From positions 1 through 64,000 of the forward strand of contig CAWFZA010000036.1 in NCBI GenBank assembly GCA_963820095.1: a stretch of 64,000 nt of DNA, given 5' to 3'. Below are positions 28,065 through 37,452 of this stretch, in pieces. Origin of the DNA: Roseiarcus sp963820095 (GTDB taxonomy: Bacteria > Pseudomonadota > Alphaproteobacteria > Rhizobiales > Beijerinckiaceae). Below the pieces are notes generated by a model that was given only the letters and a program-made list of their open reading frames with translations, was not told the origin of the DNA and searched no databases. Position numbers and translations under genes: made by a program. Positions within the stretch are counted from its first letter, which is position 1. Each line of letters begins with the position of its first letter.

Positions 28065-28844
28065 TCATGCCGCCAATTCGACCCGCACGGGCGTATGGTC
28101 GGAGGCCTTGTCTCGTCCGCGCATCTCCTTGTCGATGGTGACCGATTGCAGCTTGTCCGCAGCCTCAGGCGACAAGAGCAGGTGGTCGATCCGGATGCCG
28201 TTGTTCTTCTGCCAAGCGCCCGCCTGGTAATCCCAGAACGTGTAGAGGCCCGGAGCGTCCGTGGTCGCGCGAAGCGCGTCCGTCAAGCCGAGCGCAAGCA
28301 ATTCGCGGAACTTCGAGCGCGTTTGGGGCAGGAACAGAGCGTCGTTGACCCAATCCTCGGCACGGGTGGCGTCGCGCGCGTCGGGAATGACGTTGAAATC
28401 GCCGGCCAGAACGAGCGGCTCCTCGTATTCAAGCAGTTCGCGGGTATGGAGGATGAGGCGCTCCAGAAAGGCCAGCTTATAGGGATATTTCTCGGAACCC
28501 ACGGGATTGCCGTTCGGAAGATAGACGCACGCCACCCGCACCACGCCCTCTGAGGCCGGGACGACCGCCTCGATATAGCGAGACTGCGAGTTGTTCTCGT
28601 CACCGGGCAGGCCTCGGGCAACCTCGAACGGCTGCTTGGAGAGGACCGCGACGCCGTTGAACGTCTTCTGCCCATGCGTCTCGATGTTGTACCCCAGCTC
28701 CTCGATCTCCATGCGAGGAAACTGCTCATCGAGGCACTTGATTTCCTGCAGGCAAAGGACGTCGGGCTGAACCTCCTTCAGGTAGGCCAGGAGGTGCGGC
28801 AACCTTTGGCGGATGGAGTTGACATTCCAGGTGGCGATGCGCAA
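28065..28844 (-). CDS. xthA: Exodeoxyribonuclease III (AP endonuclease)
   Basis: A 259-residue member of the ExoIII/EEP family. It begins at a TTG: MRIATWNVNSIRQRLPHL is the universal N-terminus. CLQEIKCLDEQFP carries the metal-binding Glu, VYLPNGNPVGSEKY the catalytic Tyr/Asn region, LAGDFNVIP the Asp-Asn pair, and the end has RIDHLLLS and SDHTPVRVEL with the catalytic Asp-His. It nicks DNA at abasic sites in base-excision repair. It is divergent from the methyltransferase gene and may share a transcript with the downstream SDR. Confidence 0.93.
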   Translation of the reverse strand: MRIATWNVNSIRQRLPHLLAYLKEVQPDVLCLQEIKCLDEQFPRMEIEELGYNIETHGQKTFNGVAVLSKQPFEVARGLPGDENNSQSRYIEAVVPASEGVVRVACVYLPNGNPVGSEKYPYKLAFLERLILHTRELLEYEEPLVLAGDFNVIPDARDATRAEDWVNDALFLPQTRSKFRELLALGLTDALRATTDAPGLYTFWDYQAGAWQKNNGIRIDHLLLSPEAADKLQSVTIDKEMRGRDKASDHTPVRVELAA

Positions 28845-28921
28845 GCGCGGGACTCCTTGGCTGGCGGATCATGGCTTAGGGCGCCGCGTCTGCGGCGAAA
28901 AGAGGCTCCGAAGGATTTTAG

Positions 28922-29878
28922 ATGTCCCTGCGAAACTTGTTGTCCCTGAGGCGCAAGTCGACTTCGGCCTCGCCGGCGGCCGGGAACAGCGCGCTACCGG
29001 TTCCATCGCCGGAGTTCGATGAACAGGCCTATCTTAAGGCGAATCCCGATGTCGCGGCGGCGGTTGAGGCGACGCCGGGCATGAGCGGTTGGCGACACTT
29101 CCTCGATCAGGGCTGGCTTGAGAACCGCGTCGGGGTTTCGCGGTCTGCTTGGGAGGAGGTCCGCCGGCGGAAGAATTATGAAGTCGATCACGTCCTTCCC
29201 CCTGCTTTCCTGAGAAAGAGGGTTCATGGCGCCGAGGATCCGGAAAGTTTCGAACAGGCTGGACTCGCTCTCGCGCGGAACGTGTTCGAGCGCCTGGGCC
29301 GAATAGAAGCGTCCGGCGCCGATTTTCGCGTGCTCGACCTCGGCGTCGGCTGCGGGCGCGTCTTGAGACCCCTGCAAGCGCTCTGCCGCCAGTCCTCGTG
29401 GCAGGACAAGATCGAATGGCACGGCTGCGATATCGACGGCCAGGCGATCGAGTGGTCCAGAACCTATCTCGGCTCGCGCGCCAGCTTCCTCGCCAATGGG
29501 TTCATGCCGCCGTTGCCGTTCGGCGACGGCTTTTTCGATTTTGTCTATTCGATTTCGATCTTCACCCACCTCCCTGAGACGATGCAGTTCGCCTGGCTTG
29601 GCGAGATCAACCGGGTCCTGAAGGTCGGGGGCCAAGCCTTCATCTCCACTCATTCCTTCGGGCCGGCGCGCAATCGGAAAGAGGAAAGAATAGTCGCCCG
29701 GGGTTTCCACCATTGGGGAGGCAAAGGCGCCGAGGGCCTGCCGGACTTTTACCAGACTTCGTGCCACACCCGGGAGTATATCGAGCGGGAATGGCCGAAA
29801 TATATTTCCGTTCAGTCATTCATCGAAAAAGGCGTCAACAACGACCAGAACTTGGTCATGTGCCGGCGGCTGACCTGA
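28922..29878 (+). CDS. Class I SAM-dependent methyltransferase with N-terminal YLKANPDV motif
   Basis: 318 residues. The N-terminal 60 or so contain FDEQAYLKANPDVAAAV and GWRHFLDQGWLENR, a short module found in glycosyltransferases and other surface-polysaccharide proteins. The rest is a Rossmann methyltransferase: motif I is VLDLGVGCGRVLRPL, the acidic residue lies in HGCDIDGQAIEWS, and FDFVYSISIFTHL is the post-I/motif II region. The C-terminal part is intact. The substrate is unknown; the N-terminal module hints at polysaccharide or lipid-linked sugar. No partner genes are adjacent. Confidence 0.75.
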   Translation: MSLRNLLSLRRKSTSASPAAGNSALPVPSPEFDEQAYLKANPDVAAAVEATPGMSGWRHFLDQGWLENRVGVSRSAWEEVRRRKNYEVDHVLPPAFLRKRVHGAEDPESFEQAGLALARNVFERLGRIEASGADFRVLDLGVGCGRVLRPLQALCRQSSWQDKIEWHGCDIDGQAIEWSRTYLGSRASFLANGFMPPLPFGDGFFDFVYSISIFTHLPETMQFAWLGEINRVLKVGGQAFISTHSFGPARNRKEERIVARGFHHWGGKGAEGLPDFYQTSCHTREYIEREWPKYISVQSFIEKGVNNDQNLVMCRRLT

Positions 29879-29937
29879 TTGGCGACGGGCGGCGCGGAAT
29901 TTCCGGTGGACGAGACCGCCCCGGGCCGCTGCACGCG

Positions 29938-31176
29938 CTAATCGTCGATCGCCTGATAGGCGAGCGCGCGCAGATCGAACTCCGGCAGGTCGAAGCTCAT
30001 CATCGACTGGGTCATGAAGAGGCCAACCACCTCTTCCTTCGGATCGACCCAGAAGTGGGTCTTGGCTGCGCCGGACCAGCCGAACTCGCCCACTGACCCG
30101 GGCGCGCCGGATTGCGCCACATCGATGAGCACCCGCGAGCCGAGACCGAAGCCGTAGCCGGGCAGGGGCAGGCCGCCGATCTCGAGAGGCAGCAGCGCCC
30201 CCGGCACAATGTTCGAATGCATAAGCTCGAGCGTCTTGCGTCCGATGATGCGCTCGCCGTCGAGCTCGCCGCCATTGGCCAGCATCTGGGCGAAGCGGAA
30301 ATAGTCGTCGATGGTCGAGAACAGGCCATGGCCGCCGCGCACGAAGAGGTCGGGCGAATCGACCGGGTAGGTTTTCGACACATCAAGCCGATCGTTGACC
30401 CCGCTCATCCACGCCGCGTACTCGCTGCCCACAGTGACGCCGGCGTTGAGCACGTCGGGGCGGCCGTACATGGCGGCCAGACGGTTCCGCTTTTCGGGCG
30501 GGACGCCGAAGGCCGTATCGGACATGCCGAGCGGCTCGAACAGGCGTTCGCGCAAGAAGTGGCCGAGCGGGCGACCCGAGATCACTTCGATCACCCGGGC
30601 CGCGACGTCGATGCCGACGCTGTATCGCCATTTCGACCCTGGCTGGAACGCCAGAGGGAACCGGGCCAGATCATCAATCGTGGCCTCGAGCGAGTGGTGG
30701 GCGGCCAATAGCTTGGCGTCCTTGTACATCTTGCCGACGCCCGCTTCCTCGACGAAATGGTAGGAAAGTCCGCTCATGTGGGTCATCAGGTCGCGGATCA
30801 GGATCGGGCGCACGGGAGCAACCAGACGTCCGTCAGCTTCCAGAACCTTCACGGCGCCAAAGGCGGGAATGTATTTCGCCAGCGGTTCGATGAGCCTGAA
30901 GCGTCCTTCCTCGAGCAGCGTCATGAGCGCCGTGCAGATGATCGGCTTGGTCATCGAGTAGAGGCGGAAGATCGTATCCGCGGTCATCGGCGACCCCGCT
31001 TCCTTGTCGCGCCAGCCGAATTCGCCCAGATGAACGGGTCGGCCGCGCCGCGCGACCAGCGTAACGATCCCGGCGTAAACGCCACGATCGACATAGGCCT
31101 GCATGGCGGGACCGATGCGCTCCAGGCGCCGGGCGTTCATTCCGACAGCCTTTGACAATTCGACTACGGTATTCAT
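29938..31176 (-). CDS. Serine hydrolase, beta-lactamase class C / esterase family
   Basis: A 412-residue protein from the ATG at 31176, preceded by gagga. The catalytic Ser74-x-x-Lys77 lies in RLYSMTKPIICTALM, and the Tyr motif is Y185-S-V in KWRYSVGID. It has no signal peptide, so it is more likely a cytoplasmic esterase or carboxypeptidase-like enzyme (EstB type) than a periplasmic beta-lactamase. The upstream in-frame start at 31233 adds residues with no family resemblance. Confidence 0.82.
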   Translation of the reverse strand: MNTVVELSKAVGMNARRLERIGPAMQAYVDRGVYAGIVTLVARRGRPVHLGEFGWRDKEAGSPMTADTIFRLYSMTKPIICTALMTLLEEGRFRLIEPLAKYIPAFGAVKVLEADGRLVAPVRPILIRDLMTHMSGLSYHFVEEAGVGKMYKDAKLLAAHHSLEATIDDLARFPLAFQPGSKWRYSVGIDVAARVIEVISGRPLGHFLRERLFEPLGMSDTAFGVPPEKRNRLAAMYGRPDVLNAGVTVGSEYAAWMSGVNDRLDVSKTYPVDSPDLFVRGGHGLFSTIDDYFRFAQMLANGGELDGERIIGRKTLELMHSNIVPGALLPLEIGGLPLPGYGFGLGSRVLIDVAQSGAPGSVGEFGWSGAAKTHFWVDPKEEVVGLFMTQSMMSFDLPEFDLRALAYQAIDD

Positions 31177-31331
31177 TGGCGCTTCCTCACGGCCGAATGG
31201 GACGGCGGGCATCATGAGGCGGAGAAGCGACACTCGCCATCCCGCCGATTTGGAGTTGCCCGGACCTCCCCAAGAGGGTAGCTGCTTTTAGACAACGAAT
31301 GACGGGTCCGTAAACCTCTCATGAGGGCTTA

Positions 31332-33077
31332 ATGGCCAACGCCAAGTTCACGATCGTTCTGATCAAGCCGTCGCATTACGACGACGACGGCTATGTCATT
31401 CAGTGGCGCCGCTCGACCATTCCCTCGAACAGCCTCGCTAGCGTCTATGGCCTGCTGCTTGAATGCGCGGAGGCGCGTGTGCTTGGCCCCGGCGTCGATA
31501 TCGCGTTCGAGATCTACGACGAGTGCAACACCATTGTCGACATCCCCGCGATCTCGAAGCGCATCCTGTCCGATCGCGGCATGGTCGCGCTGGTCGGCGT
31601 GCAATCGAACCAGTTCCCGCGCGCCCTCGACATCGGCCGCGAGTTCCGCAAGCAAGGCGTGACGGTCGCGGTTGGCGGTTTCCACGTCTCCGGCTGCATC
31701 GCCATGCTGCCGGAATTGCCGCCGGACCTCAAGCAAGCTCAAGCATTGGGCATGATCCTCTACGCAGGCGAGGGCGAAGGCCGCCTGGCTGAGTTCCTCA
31801 AGGACATCGATGCGGGCCAAGCGAAGCCGGTCTACAGCTATCTCGACAACATGCCCGACATGGCCGCCGCGGCCATTCCCGTGCTGCCGCGCGAGGTCGT
31901 GACCAGGGTCGCCGGGCACTATACCAGCTTCGACGCCGGACGCGGCTGCCCGTTCCAGTGCAGCTTCTGCACCATCATCAATGTCCAGGGGCGCAAGTCG
32001 CGCTATCGGACCCCTGACGACGTCGAGGCGATCGTGCGCGCCAACGCCGCGCAAGGCGTGACCCGCTTCTTCGTCACGGACGACAATTTCGCCCGCAACC
32101 GCAACTGGGAGCCGATCCTCGACCGGCTGATCGAACTGCGCGAGAACCAGGGTTTTCGGATCAGGCTTCTGCTTCAGGTCGACACGCTCTGCCACAGGAT
32201 TCCGGGCTTCATCGAGAAGGCGGCGCGGGCCGGCTGCAACGCGGTCTTCATCGGACTTGAGAACATCAATCCTGCATCCCTCATGGGCGCGAAGAAGCGG
32301 CAGAACAAGATCTGGGAATATCGCGAAATGCTGCTCGCCTGGAAGCGGGCGCATGTCATGACGTGGGCCGGCTACATCCTCGGCTTTCCCACCGACACGC
32401 CGGAATCGATCGCCCGCGACATCGACACGATCAAGCGCGAGCTGCCGATCGACATTCTCGAGTTCTTCTTCCTCACGCCCCTGCCCGGCTCCGAGGACCA
32501 CAAGACCCTTCATCTCAAGGGCGCGTGGATGGAAGCGGACATGAACAACTACGATCTCGAGCATGTCTGCGCGAATCACGCGATCATGTCGGCGGACGCG
32601 TGGCGCGGCGTCTATCGCGACGCGTGGGCGCGCTATTACTCGGACGCTCATGTCGAGACCGTGCTGCGCCGCGCAGTCGCGAGCGGCATCAGTCCGCGCA
32701 AGATCACCGATGCGATGACCGTGTTCTCCGGCTCCTCGCGGATCGAGCGCGTGCACCCGCTGCAATTCGGCTATGTCCGCCGAAAGATCAGGACGCAGCG
32801 CCGGCATGGGCTGCCTGTTGTGAACCCGCTTGTCTTCTATCCGTGGCGAGCGTGGGACTTCGTGTCAGTGGCCGCAAAATGGGCTGCGCTCGCCTTGCGC
32901 TATCGCGCGATCCTGCGTCGCGTGGTCGCCGACAAGGACGGCGCGGCTTACATGGATGAAGCGCTCAAGCCCGCGACCGAGGTCGACCACGACCACGATT
33001 TCGTTGCCGGCTATGCCGACAAGATCCCCGACACCTATGGCGCGCCGAAGCGGGAGCATGCCGCGGCGGCGGAGTGA
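31332..33077 (+). CDS. B12-binding-domain radical SAM enzyme
   Basis: A 581-residue class B radical SAM protein. Residues 1-160 form a cobalamin-binding-like Rossmann domain (ALVGVQSNQFPRALDIG, VAVGGFHVSGC); the His of the B12-binding DxHxxG motif is not obvious. The radical SAM core starts at about 195 with GRGCPFQCSFC, whose Cys206, Cys210 and Cys213 hold the [4Fe-4S] cluster. VFIGLENINPASLMG and AGYILGFPTDTPESI are typical core motifs. The C-terminal 150 residues are unassigned. Such enzymes methylate unactivated carbons or rearrange lipids and cofactors. It is monocistronic, and nothing nearby gives the substrate. Confidence 0.8.
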   Translation: MANAKFTIVLIKPSHYDDDGYVIQWRRSTIPSNSLASVYGLLLECAEARVLGPGVDIAFEIYDECNTIVDIPAISKRILSDRGMVALVGVQSNQFPRALDIGREFRKQGVTVAVGGFHVSGCIAMLPELPPDLKQAQALGMILYAGEGEGRLAEFLKDIDAGQAKPVYSYLDNMPDMAAAAIPVLPREVVTRVAGHYTSFDAGRGCPFQCSFCTIINVQGRKSRYRTPDDVEAIVRANAAQGVTRFFVTDDNFARNRNWEPILDRLIELRENQGFRIRLLLQVDTLCHRIPGFIEKAARAGCNAVFIGLENINPASLMGAKKRQNKIWEYREMLLAWKRAHVMTWAGYILGFPTDTPESIARDIDTIKRELPIDILEFFFLTPLPGSEDHKTLHLKGAWMEADMNNYDLEHVCANHAIMSADAWRGVYRDAWARYYSDAHVETVLRRAVASGISPRKITDAMTVFSGSSRIERVHPLQFGYVRRKIRTQRRHGLPVVNPLVFYPWRAWDFVSVAAKWAALALRYRAILRRVVADKDGAAYMDEALKPATEVDHDHDFVAGYADKIPDTYGAPKREHAAAAE

Positions 33078-33469
33078 GCGCCGCCCCGGCGGCGCACGCC
33101 GCTCTAACGCGTCCTTTGGGTTTTCTTGAAACCAAGCGATTCGCTACGAAAAACCCTCGTCTTAGGGGGTTGGAAAAGCTTGGATTTCCTTGGATTTCTC
33201 GACCGAGTCGAGACTTTTCAGTGGGTTACACGGGATTTTCGGCAAACAAAAATTCGCCGGCCTTTTCCTCTGGCGTCAAGATGCGCGGCGACGGAAGTCT
33301 GCCCTCGAGGCCATGCGAAAGCGCAGGGTCATCATGAGACCGAGCTTAACAAGATTTCGGATTTTCTGCAAGAAGTTGTGTCGCTCCAAGAAATTGTGTC
33401 GTTCATCGAGTTGCCTGTCGACGGATCTGCCTCCGCCGTCATGGCCGGCCTTGTCGTCCACGAGCGCTC
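33078..33469. other. Intergenic stretch, lower GC, no supported gene
   Basis: A 119-residue open frame (33126-33485, beginning MKPSDSLRKTL) spans the stretch but has no recognisable family. A 19-base imperfect tandem repeat (agaagttgtgtcgctcc / agaaattgtgtcgttca) lies around 33370-33407. Together with the odd HTH gene beyond it, this looks like a small insertion of foreign DNA. Confidence 0.4.
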
Positions 33470-33973
33470 TCAGCCGCCATCGTGATGGCGGCGCTTGAAC
33501 CAGCCGCGCGCGAGCTCGGCGGCGAGCCTCTTCTCGGCCTCCGTCCGCTGGGCCTGCTCGACCGCCAGATCCGCGGTCATCTGGTCGACCCTCGCCGACA
33601 TCCGGTCCGCCAAAGTCCGTTCGACGGCGAGGTCGGCTGCGAGGCGGGCCTCGCGGGCGGCGAACTCGGCGGCTTGCTTTTCGGTTCGAAGGTCGGCGGC
33701 GGCAAGCTGGGTCTTCAGCGTTTCGACGTGCGCTTCGAGCACTCGGATGACTTGATGGGCCAGCGCTCGTTCATCCGGATTGCGGGACGGGTGAGCGCGC
33801 CCGTCAATCCGAGCGGGGTCGTTCCAGCCGTCCGGCGGCCGAATCCGGGTTCGCTTGTCGTTCCCAAGCGTCTTTTGCCATCGCCCGCGCTTCGCTCGTT
33901 GCCGAACCGCCTCGGTCGACACGCTCAACAGCTCGGCGGCCTGCCTGTAGGTAAACCACTCGCCGGTCAACAT
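33470..33973 (-). CDS. Helix-turn-helix protein with coiled-coil tail
   Basis: A 167-residue protein from the ATG at 33973. The first 35 residues (WFTYRQAAELLSVSTEAV and the following RQRAKRGRW) form a MerR/excisionase-like helix-turn-helix. From about residue 75 to the end it is a long Ala/Glu/Arg heptad-rich coiled coil (ALAHQVIRVLEAHVETLK onward). Such proteins recur in accessory regions of methylobacteria and bradyrhizobia, often near recombinases, with no assigned role. No recombinase is visible here. Confidence 0.6.
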   Translation of the reverse strand: MLTGEWFTYRQAAELLSVSTEAVRQRAKRGRWQKTLGNDKRTRIRPPDGWNDPARIDGRAHPSRNPDERALAHQVIRVLEAHVETLKTQLAAADLRTEKQAAEFAAREARLAADLAVERTLADRMSARVDQMTADLAVEQAQRTEAEKRLAAELARGWFKRRHHDGG

Positions 33974-34222
33974 GGTCCCCGCCCAAAGACGTCGGACTTC
34001 GCCGCCATGCCGCGACGCAGCAAGCATGTTAGTTCATCTGGGCCCCGACGCTCAAGAGAAAGCGCTCGGATCTTCGGTGTCCCAGCGTGAACATCTTTTC
34101 AGTGATCGCCATCATACTTGTGTTTTATTGTCCTTAACTCGCAAGCGAGCGGGCAATGCCGGCGCTGACGTGGGAAATATCTGGCAGTCTGGTGAATTCG
34201 GTTACCGCGCGATCGGCCGAGG

Positions 34223-34248
34223 GGAACCTTTCGGTAACCATAAGGGTT
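34223..34248 (+). promoter_or_regulatory. Possible sigma-EcfG promoter (near consensus)
   Basis: GGAAC at 34223-34227, 17 bases, then GGTT at 34245-34248; consensus is GGAAC-N16/17-CGTT, so one base differs. It sits 52 bases before the start codon of the small secreted protein. The same GGTT variant precedes the PRC-barrel gene. The rest of 33974-34300 shows nothing recognisable. Confidence 0.5.
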
Positions 34249-34300
34249 GGAGTCGCAGCGTGATTCTCGTGTGGGCCTTTGACCGATCCTAGGAGCGACC

Positions 34301-34534
34301 ATGTCACGAGCGCCTCTCATTCTTTCCGCGGCAGCGATATTTTGCGCCTCTTCCTTTCTCGCCCTGGCTGACCAGAAGGGCGTGGTCGTGAGGGCCATGG
34401 AGAATGGCGCGAACGCCGCGATGCAAAATTCCGCAGCGCAGAAGCAGCGGGAATATTTCGAGCGCCTCTTTCGACAATATCGCGGCCATGACGAGGGGCC
34501 TTCGGCGGTGATCGTTTCGCCCCGTCCCGTCTGA
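34301..34534 (+). CDS. Small secreted protein of unknown function
   Basis: A 77-residue open frame with a ribosome site (aggagcg) 5-10 bases upstream and a good signal peptide (LILSAAAIFCASSFLALA, cleavage near ALADQ). The mature part is about 53 residues, hydrophilic and without cysteines. I recognise no family. The near-consensus EcfG promoter upstream suggests stress-induced expression. Length and isolation leave some doubt that it is real. Confidence 0.55.
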   Translation: MSRAPLILSAAAIFCASSFLALADQKGVVVRAMENGANAAMQNSAAQKQREYFERLFRQYRGHDEGPSAVIVSPRPV

Positions 34535-34688
34535 CATCCTTTCGCCCGCCTGCGCGGCTAGACAGCGCGGCTAGCGCTTCGCTTCAGGGCGTTTTCGGGA
34601 ACGCCGGCAGGCGTCCCGCCAACTCGCTTAGCCGCCCGGCTTTCCCACATGTGCGTGATCTGACAGACGTGCGGGTCAACCTTTGCTG

Positions 34689-36894
34689 ATGCGTCCCGCC
34701 GCGATCCTGCTCGCGATTCTGAGCCTGGACGGGGCTGCCGCCGCGCAGAAATGGCCATGGAGCGATCCCTCCCTGCCGCCTGCCGAGCGCGCGCAAAAGG
34801 CGCTTGTCCGGATGACGCAAGAGGAGAAGCTGTCGCTTCTTCACGGCGTGATCGCGGCTCCCTGGGGCGGCAAGCCGAAGCCGAACGGATCGATTGGCTC
34901 GGCGGGCTACGTGCCTGGCGTACCCCGCCTCGGCGTTCCCCCGCTGCAGGAGACGGATGCGGAGCTTGGGGTCGCCAACCCCGGCGATGTTCGTCGCGAC
35001 GACACGGCGACGGCGATGCCCTCCGACCTCGCTCTCGCCTCGAGCTGGAATCCGGAGATGGCGAGGCTTCAAGGGCAAACGGTGTCCTTGGAAGCGCGGG
35101 CCAAGGGCTTCAATGTGCTCCTCGGGGGGGCCTCAAATCTCATCCGTGACCCGCGCGGCGGGCGCAATTTTGAATATTTCTCCGAGGACCCGCTGCTGAC
35201 CGGCGTGATGGCGGGCGCCATGATCGAAGGGGCGCAAAGGAGCGGACACATCATCTCGACGGTCAAGCACTTCGCGCTCAACGCCCAGGAAACCGACCGC
35301 GTCGTCCTCGACGCGCGCATCGACAAGGCCGCGATGCGCGAATCGGACCTGCTGGCGTTTGAGATCGCTATCGAGCGCGGCCGGCCCGGCAGCGTGATGT
35401 GCGCCTACAACCAGGTGAACGGAAGCTATTGTTGCGAGAACGACTGGCTTCTCAATGAGGTGTTGAAGACGGACTGGAACTATCCCTATTTCGTCATGTC
35501 CGACTGGGGCGCGGTCCACTCGACGGTTCGCTCGGCCCTCGCGGGGCTCGATCAGGAATCCGGCGAGCAGCTCGACACGCAGAATTTCTTCGGCGACGGC
35601 CTTGCTCGAGCGGTCCGCGACGGCGAAGTCCCCAACGCTCGGCTCGACGATATGGCTCGGCGAATCCTCACTTCGATCTTCGCTCATGGACTCGCCGATG
35701 AGACAGCTAGCCCGCCAAAAGTCGACTTCGTCGCGAGCGATCGGGCCGCGCTCGCCGTTGCGCGGGAAGGCATGGTCTTGTTGAGGAACCGAGGCCTGCT
35801 GCCGCTCCCGGCCGACACGCGGAGACTTCTCGTGATTGGAGCTCACGCCGACCGCGGCGTGCCCTCCGGCGGCGGCTCTTCGCAAGTCATTCCGCGCGGA
35901 GGACCCGCCGCGAAGCAACAGATCGGCGAGAACCAGGCGATGATTTTCGACCCCGGCTCGCCGCTCGAGGCGATCCGCAACCAGTTCCCACGCGCCCGTG
36001 TGGACTTCGACGATGGATCGTCGCCGGAGCGAGCGGCGGCGGCGGCGGCCAAGGCCGACGCGGTCATCCTGTTCGCCGATCAGTACATGACCGAGAGCGC
36101 CGACGCCCGAAGCCTCAATTTGCCCGGCCAGCAAGACCGTCTTGTCGAGGCGGTCACGCGCGCCAATTCTCGAACCGTCGATCGTGCTCGAGACCGGCGG
36201 CCCGGTGCTCATGCCCTGGCTCGACCAGACAGCCGCCGTTCTCGAAGCCTGGTACCCGGGGCAGAAGGGCGGCGAGGCGATCGCTGAGCTCCTCTCGGGC
36301 GCCGCCAATCCTTCAGGACGTCTGCCGATGACCTTCCCGATGAGCGAAGATCAGTTGCCTCATCCGACGATCCAGGGCGACCCGAACGGCGCCCCGATCG
36401 GACCCGTCGGGCGAGGCGGACATTACGGCGCCATGTTCACCGCGACCTACGATGAGGGCGCGGCTGTCGGTTACAAATGGTTCTTCAAGCGGGCTGAGCA
36501 GCCGTTGTTTCCGTTCGGCTTCGGGCTTTCCTACACCCAATTCGATCTCAATAATCTCGTTGTGAAGGTCGTCGGCCCAACGGTGACAGCCAGCGCGACA
36601 GTTCGCAACTCCGGCGAGCGCGCCGGCGCTGCGGTCCCGCAATTCTATCTCTCAGGACCGGAGGACGCGAACCTACCGCTGCGTCTCGTCGGTTGGGAGA
36701 AGATGGACCTCAAACCTGGTGAAGAACGCCAGGCGACTATCTCGGTCGATCCACGCCTGCTCGCGACGTTCGACGAGGGCGCGAGACGGTGGCGAATCAA
36801 AAAGGGAGCGTATCAATTAACGGCGGGATTCGATTCGCAGCAACGCCGGCTCGCAGCGACTTTCGAGCTTCAGTCGGCAAGCCTGCCGCCCTGA
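34689..36894 (+). pseudogene. Glycoside hydrolase family 3 (beta-glucosidase-like), frameshifted
   Basis: An exported GH3 enzyme of about 734 residues after repair. From the ATG at 34689 it has a signal peptide (AAILLAILSLDGAAAAQ). The N-terminal TIM-barrel domain has VLLGGASNLIRDPRGGRNFEY and KHFALNAQE, with nucleophile Asp272 in VMSDWGAVHST. The alpha/beta domain (MVLLRNRGLLPLP) follows. The frame breaks at 36180, where one extra g separates NSRTV from IVLETGGPVLMPW. The second frame holds the rest plus the C-terminal fibronectin-III-like domain (FPFGFGLSYTQF), to LQSASLPP. It would release glucose or related sugars from beta-glycosides in the periplasm. Its end overlaps the convergent PPOX gene by 25 bases. 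Confidence 0.88.
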
Positions 36895-37385
36895 GCGAAA
36901 CCGACTTTTTCATTCTCGCCGAGATGATCCATCCGCTGTCCGGAGGCGATCGCCGCGATCAATTTGACTGCGGTGGCAATCCTGCCCGCCCCTTCCCAGA
37001 ACTCCGCGCTCTCCGGCGTGACGCGAAGGACCCGGATGCGCGGATCGTTCTGATCCGACCAGAAGGCCTTGTCGTAAACCGACCAGTATTTCTTCACCCG
37101 CTCTCGATCGTCGATCATTTCCGCATGGCCGGAAATCGACACATATTTTTGGCTCTTGTTGTCCGATAGCGCGAGACAAACCGACTGGTTGCGCCGAATC
37201 TCCTCGGCCTTGGGAGTGTCGGCGTCGGTGAGAAAGTAGAGCGCCCCTTCCTCTCGAGCCGGGCGCACAGCCATTGGCCGAGCGCGCATATTCTGACCTT
37301 GGCCTTCGTGGGTGACCACCATCGCGATGGGAATTTCCTCGATCAGCTTCCAGACGTGGTCAATGTCCGCCGCTTTGTCAGCCAT
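36870..37385 (-). CDS. Pyridoxamine 5'-phosphate oxidase-family protein (general stress protein 26-like)
   Basis: A 171-residue split-barrel flavin-binding protein from the ATG at 37385. It has the pattern of the general-stress GS26 group: DHVWKLIEEIPIAMVVTH, then RARPMAV, LYFLTDADTPKAEEI and YVSISGHAEMIDD. These proteins bind FMN or FAD; most have no known substrate. It lies at the edge of the stress island. The tail is longer than usual and overlaps the end of the GH3 gene. Confidence 0.82.
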   Translation of the reverse strand: MADKAADIDHVWKLIEEIPIAMVVTHEGQGQNMRARPMAVRPAREEGALYFLTDADTPKAEEIRRNQSVCLALSDNKSQKYVSISGHAEMIDDRERVKKYWSVYDKAFWSDQNDPRIRVLRVTPESAEFWEGAGRIATAVKLIAAIASGQRMDHLGENEKVGFAQGGRLAD

Positions 37386-37410
37386 GGTCGAATGTCTCAC
37401 GTTAGAGGGT

Positions 37411-37436
37411 GGAACGGAGCCGTCGAGCTCCGTTCC
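37411..37436. terminator. Perfect inverted repeat, possible terminator
   Basis: ggaacggagc (37411-37420) and gctccgttcc (37427-37436) form a perfect 10-bp stem with a 6-base loop, 17 bases beyond the end of the PRC-barrel gene. No T-run follows, so termination is only likely. The arms also contain GGAAC and CGTT, but the spacing is 15, one short for an EcfG promoter. Confidence 0.5.
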
Positions 37437-37452
37437 GGTGAGCTTCGTTTGC

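Noticed and set aside
29938..31176. A beta-lactamase resistance gene
   Set aside because: It has the SxxK and YxV motifs but no signal peptide and looks like an esterase-type member; resistance should not be inferred.
33126..33485. A 119-residue plus-strand gene
   Set aside because: No family, no ribosome site, a tandem repeat inside it, and overlap with the end of the HTH gene.
37411..37436. EcfG promoter for the PPOX gene (GGAAC...CGTT on both strands)
   Set aside because: The spacing is 15, one short of the accepted 16-17, and the match arises from a perfect inverted repeat that is better read as a terminator.
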